A program made the position numbers and the translations under genes. From assembly GCA_025331445.1 (NCBI GenBank), contig JAIWNE010000111.1, positions 1-64,000 on the forward strand: a stretch of 64,000 bases of DNA, in the 5' to 3' direction. The notes under the pieces were generated by a model. It worked only from the letters and a program-made list of their open reading frames with translations. It searched no databases and was not told the origin of the DNA. Below, in pieces: positions 59,048-64,000 of this stretch (positions are counted from its first letter, which is position 1; each line of letters opens with the position of its first letter). The DNA is from Blakeslea trispora. Its lineage: Eukaryota > Mucoromycota > Mucoromycetes > Mucorales > Choanephoraceae.

Positions 59048-59178
59048 TAACCCGTCGGGTACCCGACGGGTGACTCGACTCGTAACTCGACTCGACTTTA
59101 GATTTTTGTCAAACCCGACTTTTGTAAGTCGAGTCAAACCCAACCCGTACCCGACAGATTGCGATTCCTAGCCGCAGC

Positions 59179-61281
59179 CTTGATACAATTGTTCAACAGC
59201 AAAACATCAGTATCTTCATCTTCGTTGAACTCTTCGGCAATGACAACTGGCAGCACTTGCACGAGTTGCTTGAAGTCACGGCCAACAAAGGAACCGACAT
59301 GGCGAAGGTCTGCCAGGAAATTTCTGCTGTAGGAAGGATCACTTCTGTTACCTTCCAACCTTGTTGTAAGACGGGACAAACGATCTTCATTTTTTTTACC
59401 AGACAGAACAACTTTGACTAAATGCTGGACAAGATATTTGACCACACCTAATGGTAAGCAATGCAAAACCTCTATAGGCGTATCAAGAGCAGGGTCAAAA
59501 GAATCGTGCTGAAGAAGGTCTTCTGATCCCGTATGCTTGTAGCTGTAGTCTCCGGCAGACAAAGAACTATCAGGAAAAACACTATTCATGTTGACTTGCT
59601 TTCGGTTGTGGTTTAATGCCGCCAAAACATAATGTGACCTGAGTCTCTTTATATAAAGTTGAGTGAGCTTTTCAGCTGTCACCTCGCTTTCAACTATTGT
59701 CTTGTCTTTTTTCTTGCTTTGCTTCAACACATAGCACTTTCTGCAAAAATACAACGTTGTTTGTTGCATAAGGCCACAAATATCAGAATGCGCCGGGTTG
59801 TCGGCAGAGATGAACAATAGAGGTGCTTTTACAAGTACTACCTCATCGTACTGACTAGAGTACATCAACATACCCTTTTCTAATTTCTTCAAATCAGTAG
59901 TAGTTGATGGCATGAAGTTCATCGCATTTACGCCATCACTCTTGGATGAACAGCCCACAAAAATTGTGTTTTCACGCGAACCACGCTCCTCAATAGGTAA
60001 TGCTGCGTAAGTCATTGACCAGCTTTCGTAGGGTACATGTTGCTTTGACAACGCTCCTGAAGTGTCATCCGTAAACAGAATGATTGGAACAATTACTGTC
60101 TTGAAGAATTGACCTAGTTCGTTTTGCTTTTCTATCTTTGTAGAGTCTTGCTTCCACAACAAATCTTCATGCTCCTTGGACAATGAGTTAGAACCAAGGC
60201 CCAGCGTACAAGAGTTAGAACGGGTAAAGCTTCTCTTGTCAACTGTAACAATCAAAGCATTCTGTTGTACATTGCTGACTTGAGGTATGATACCAGAAAA
60301 TCCATTTGAAGTCATCACAAAATACCTATCTGCGAAATCTTGGTTATCTTGTCGAAAAAAAGACTTGAGAAGGAAAGCCTGATTCGTATCTCGTAGCAGA
60401 GCAACATCTCCAACCCAAAAGTCCTTTCCATTGCCAGTGATGCAAGGCGGTTGAAATGCGGGATGCATTCTCCACTTCTCACCAATTGCCAGGCTTGTTG
60501 AGACTCCTCTTGTTCGATCAGGAGAGCGTTTTATCTTTGCACAGATGACCGGGTTTGCCATCGACAACTTCAGATGCTCTGAAGGTAAGTTCGAGCTGCA
60601 TGTGCTAACCTGTTCTTTCCCCTTCACCATGACAGTATGACTAGTAGTAGTTGTGGTGATAGAAGGACCATCAAACTTCTTGTTGGCAGCTGCTCTCATG
60701 ATCATGTTTGCTGTTGGCATTACAAAGGTTCTCTCGGCTTGAGTTTCCTCTACGGCGATCTCAACAATCTTGCCAATGCCGTACAGTATCATCTTGAGCT
60801 GGCTTCTGAATAACATGCCTACATAGCTGTTGTAAATGCACATCATAAGCATTGTTTGGGCATTTCTGAAGGGATTCCCTCCAGATACATCATGATCCCA
60901 TTGTGTATTCAGTTCAGCTTGACGTTTGGCCATGATCTCGTCCATGCTGTTCATGACGCTCATCATCTCTTCATCATCATCTTCTGAATCGCTATCTTCA
61001 ATGTCCATGTCTTCGCCGCTGTCTTCAATTTCTCCGGATTTACATTGATATTCTCCTTCATACTCTGCATCAACTGTAGATGTTTCATCAAAAGAAAAAG
61101 AAACACCACTTATGGGTCGAATGTCGTCTTCAGTGCTGTTTTTTTCGTGAGCTTCCTTGATGTGCAAAGCAAGTCTCTCGTTCCGGGTATACGACTTTTT
61201 GCAACCAAGGTAAGTACAACTAAATCTTCTATTGATCTTATATTTGACAACAGAGTAGGGTATGTCGATTGTTTTTCCCAT
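59179..61281 (-). pseudogene. CACTA/Plavaka-like transposase, N-terminal part with C2H2 finger
   Basis: The ATG at 61281 opens about 700 codons. A C2H2 zinc finger (CTYLGCKKSYTRNERLALHI then KEAH) lies at residues ~23-50, followed by an acidic stretch (EDMDIEDSDSEDDDEEMMS). The catalytic region includes ILFTDDTSGAL (probable Asp), CGLMQQTTLYFCRKC (zinc-binding) and TPIEVLHCLPLGVVKYLVQH, the TPxExLHxxLLGVVKYxW pattern of fungal CACTA-like transposases, then FVGRDFKQLVQVLPVVI. It is cut at NNCIKAAA by the hAT element and continues at 54688. It would bind and cleave the CACACC ends. Confidence 0.8.
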
Positions 61282-62053
61282 TTTTGAAACTAATTAAGTG
61301 AAAAAGGTGGTTGTCAAGTTTCAGAAAGCAAATTCTTTTTATGGTAAGCAGCTATAAACAAAACATTTATTTCGTTTTTGGACTGTCTTTCTGATCTGCA
61401 ATATTTTGTTGATTGAATTAGTATCTTTGTGATTCTACATAATTGTTATTTCAAAACCAAAGGTAAGCTAAATCAAGTAGAATTACAATGATTTGACATG
61501 CTTATTGATTAAAACAGGATCAATAGATATGTATCCCAATGTCTAGTTGTAGTTTTTCGCGATTGTTATGGAAGTAAGCTCTTTTTTCTATATGTTGAAT
61601 CAATTTCGTTTGACTAATGATTTCAAGTATATTAGAATACAGTGCAAACTTGAAAAGAAAGCTCGTGCTCGTAAGGTAGTCTCAAATTGCATTACATTTT
61701 GAAGAACATGTTTGAACAATGTATCTATTTAGTTCCTGTCTTTTGTTTCAAGTATTGTCGTAAAAGCTACTATCTGCAAGTCTATGGTTCATCAAAAGGC
61801 ACAAGTCAGATTAGGCTTTGTTGGCAATTACAAAGATCGAACTGGTCAAGCAAGCACTATTAGCTCATTCTGGTGCCTGAGGATGATACCCTAGGCTGCA
61901 GGTAAGCTATCAAATCCTGAACTTTTTTAAGCCAATAAAATATCTTGTATTTCGTCCAATCAAAATAGTCTTTTAAAACAGTTTCTATACACGGTATAAA
62001 TAATACTCATAAATTTTGCTGGCACTTTTTTTTGAAATTTTTCGCCTGGTGTG
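61282..62053 (-). other. CACTA-like element 5' non-coding region
   Basis: Upstream of the transposase ATG to the right terminal repeat. AT-rich, no ORF. CCAAT-type motifs appear at about 61933 and 61957 on the + strand. Confidence 0.4.
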
Positions 62054-62358
62054 TTGAAACAAACGGAGTTTAATTGATCAACGTTCACCACGGGAAGTGA
62101 AATGTAAAAAAATTGAAAAATATGTAATACTGATGTGATTCCGATGTAAATTTGGGATTTAATGTGAATTTGATGTGAACACGAAAACTGCTTGAAATTG
62201 AAATATACATATTTTTACATGAAAAGCGAAATACAACAAATTTTCATTAGATTTTGAATTACATGTAATTTCGTGTGATTTTGATGTAAAATTGCAACCT
62301 CATGGAATTAAATAGAGCAATGATAGAATGTAATAGAATTTATAGATATTGTTATTTT
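62054..62358. repeat. degenerate short repeat GATGTGA/GATGTAA
   Basis: At about 62130-62290 the motif TGATGT[GA]A[AT] with TTTG spacers recurs at irregular 10-20-nt intervals (for example GATGTGATTCCGATGTAAAT). No gene. It may be a subterminal repeat of the neighbouring transposon. Confidence 0.4.
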
Positions 62359-62931
62359 TCAATGAGGCTTGCAAGACACATGAAACGAATTGTTTTTCTT
62401 AATAGATGGGATGAGGATGGCATACCCGATGATATCCTTAGTGCGTATAATAGCACTCAAGCCTTCACTAGAAAGTGCGGAAATTGTAGTGCCACTACTG
62501 ACATCAGCGTCAGTTGGGAGCAAGCAAGAGTCAACAACACCAGCGTAGCATATATCTTTTGTATTGCTAGCGAACAAAGCAGTTACTTTGGCAATTTTTG
62601 TGCCTTCAGTTGACTTGTACAACACTCTGGTATCTTTTCTTCGATTAAGCATCAGCTGCTGTCCAGTCACTGACAGAAAACATGAATGAACTGCATGAAA
62701 TTGATCATTTTCATCTGATAAAATCTGCATAACATCTTGCTCATCACTGCCTTGACAGATCTGGGTTGCAAGCTCAGAAACAGATAGCTGCTTAAAGGTT
62801 TTGTTGATTTGTTGGTCATAGCAATGCATTGCTCTGTTGTACACATCGCTATAATGCGAAAGAACGATGTTGGCAGCATTTTCACTCGGGTGTGATTTCG
62901 AGTTAGAGTGCGTCCAGTTTGTAATCGCCAA
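62359..62931 (-). pseudogene. unidentified ORF fragment (about 190 codons)
   Basis: Open frame without a good ATG at its start. Contains SENAANIVLSHYSDVYNRAM, RKDTRVLYKSTEGTKIAKV and DICYAGVVDSCLLPTDADVS. It lies downstream of a DDE transposase gene on the same strand and between two transposons, so a transposon-encoded C-terminal or accessory segment is plausible. I do not recognise the family. Confidence 0.35.
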
Positions 62932-63016
62932 TAATTTTTTAGAGGAACTTTTGACCCATTTCGTCGCCGATTAAAATCGCACCTTAAAATTTGTCTATAC
63001 TGGATTTTTTTTTTAT

Positions 63017-64000
63017 TTATATGAGCTTTCTATGACTTTTGTATGTTTTAGAAAATTTTTTGACAAGCTCATTTGTCTCGATGGCATCATGACCTTGGCT
63101 ATATGCTTCTATATACCGATAAGCAAGGTTTTGCCATTTTCTAATTGTCTTTGTACCATTGGTAACCTGATTGCTGTCTAGAAACTTATGGATGTTATCT
63201 TTAAGGCCCTTAAATGTGTAGTCACACTCAAGACGAGCAATACGCTTTGACTCGGCCCAGTGTCGCTCAATCCAATTGGTTTCGCAATGATACTTTGGAT
63301 AGAGTGTCATCATATGGCCATTGTTGATGATTGTTTCTTCTAGGATTGACTTTTGATTAACAAAATCATCTTGTGCCGACAGTATTTTCTCTAGACAACA
63401 CTTGTCACCAGTATGCTCATCATTACACTTTTTCAAGAGCGAACAGTCTTTTTGAATGAGCCGTCTTTCCAAAAGGATTTGGAAAGTGCCTTTAAAGTAC
63501 TCAACCTAAGATTATGAGTTAAAAGTTATTGGAGAGTTGATTTTTTGTAATTACAATAAAAACTTACGGGTCTAGGGAACTGTAGCTTTTGTACTAAAAA
63601 AGTTCTCAAAGCATTCTCTGTTCCAAAACGCTTTCTTGGCCCTACTTGAGGCTTGAGTCTTTTAAATTCAGTCTTGAATTTTCTAAAATCAATATTGCGC
63701 ATGAAGTACATGCTTTGCATCATGGCTTGGTCTGATTCTGGATCTCTGTAGAAGCCGTCTCGAAAGCGATAAGGTGATTCTGGTTTGTATGGGATTTCCC
63801 CAAAAGACATTCTACTCGCAAGCAAGGCATCATTGCCAAATGCACGATGATTTTGACTTTGATCAAACGCAAACAAACCAATACAGTCAGGATGCAACAA
63901 CTCAAAGAGCGGAAGTACATCCTCCTTGAGTTGTGCATTGAGGTCCTCACATTTCCACCAGTTGTCTCCACCTGGATAGAAAATTGTTCTTGAGGACCTC
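63017..64000 (-). CDS. DDE-superfamily transposase gene (PKYHCExNxIE type), 5'-truncated by window
   Basis: Two exons, 64000-63568 and 63505-63017, separated by a 62-nt GTAAGT...TAG intron. The first carries PGGDNWWKCEDL, then CIGLFAFDQSQNHRAFGNDA (catalytic Asp in FxFDxSxNH) and MSFGEIPYKPESPYRFRDGF. The second carries LERRLIQKDCSLLKKC, CCLEKILSAQDDFVNQKS and LYPKYHCETNWIERHWAESK, the last catalytic Glu in a motif like xLPKFHCELNxIExxWG of fungal IS630/Tc1-related transposases, ending in YKSHRKLI and a stop at 63017. The frame is open in this window; the first catalytic Asp lies beyond the edge. It may belong to a cut-and-paste element continuing to the right. Confidence 0.7.

Larger units (their letters stand above)
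54697..59170 (-). mobile_element. hAT DNA transposon, 4474 bp, inserted in the transposase gene
   Basis: 8-bp target duplication GCCGCAGC at 54689-54696 and 59171-59178. Termini start TAGGAATCGCA[G/A]TC. Both subterminal regions are dense in CGACTCGAC/GGGTCGAGT motifs, and the right side has a perfect 22-nt palindrome at 59050-59071. One gene on the minus strand; a solo LTR (58086-58469) lies in its upstream region. The 8-bp duplication and the C-terminal dimerisation motif identify hAT. Confidence 0.95.
53144..62053 (-). mobile_element. CACTA/Plavaka-like transposon with nested hAT and solo LTRs
   Basis: Terminal inverted repeats CACACCAGGCGAAAA at 53144 (left) and the matching reverse complement ending at 62053 (right) enclose a minus-strand transposase gene. 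CACAC-type ends fit the CACTA superfamily. Only TT flanks both ends, so the target duplication is unclear. The gene is interrupted by a hAT element (54697-59170) and a solo LTR (54094-54589). Without these the element would be about 3.9 kb. Confidence 0.75.

Noticed and set aside
1..64000. CRISPR array, rRNA genes or bacterial-type operons
   Set aside because: No regularly spaced direct repeats with unique spacers, no rRNA-like sequence, and genes with spliceosomal introns throughout.

Overview
The window reads as an AT-rich, intron-bearing fungal chromosome segment that consists almost entirely of transposable elements nested inside one another. Short GT-AG introns (about 47-66 nt), chromodomain Ty3 retrotransposons, Rep/PIF1 Helitrons, a CACTA/Plavaka-like element, hAT, Merlin and a LINE fit an early-diverging fungus such as a Mucoromycota species. 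That placement is inference from gene style; no species-diagnostic housekeeping gene is present.

Layout. 1-2020: decayed Plavaka-type transposase. 2310-3184 (-): broken intron-containing coiled-coil gene of unknown function. 4083-9295 (-): Helitron 1. 9296-11731: Ty3 LTR with a gag start, and the start of a Crypton-like tyrosine recombinase cut by a 319-bp repeat. 12475-19088 (+): complete Ty3 element with 507-bp LTRs and TSD TCATC, inserted in the chromodomain of another, minus-strand Ty3 remnant (pieces at 12300-12474 and 19094-19165). About 19.6-20653: internally deleted, decayed Helitron. 20654-38205 (+): Helitron 2, split by an outer Ty3 (22666-35129, 162-bp LTRs, TSD GCAAC), itself split by an inner Ty3 (24388-31097, TSD GTTTT), itself split by an 887-bp TG...CA insert (26776-27662, TSD AAGCC). 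38206-42266 (+): Ty3 without chromodomain, truncated at its 5' side by the Helitron 2 end. 43399-50421 (-): LINE carrying a solo LTR (TSD GTTCC) and an apparently intact Merlin transposon (45372-48339), and lacking its RT core at the Merlin junction. 53144-62053 (-): CACTA/Plavaka-like element with CACACC termini whose transposase gene is split by a hAT element (54697-59170, 8-bp TSD GCCGCAGC) and by a solo LTR; the hAT carries another solo LTR (58086-58469, TSD CTTTT). 62054-64000: an unidentified ORF and a DDE transposase gene running off the right edge.

The genes do not form a pathway; each belongs to its element. Nearly all reading frames carry stops or frameshifts. The clear exception is the four-exon Merlin transposase (543 aa) with perfect 19-bp terminal inverted repeats. 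Target-site duplications at most junctions give a relative insertion order. Four premature stops in Helitron 2, compared with Helitron 1, are all C-to-T or G-to-A changes, three of them CAA/CAG to TAA, which raises the possibility of a RIP-like or deamination process.
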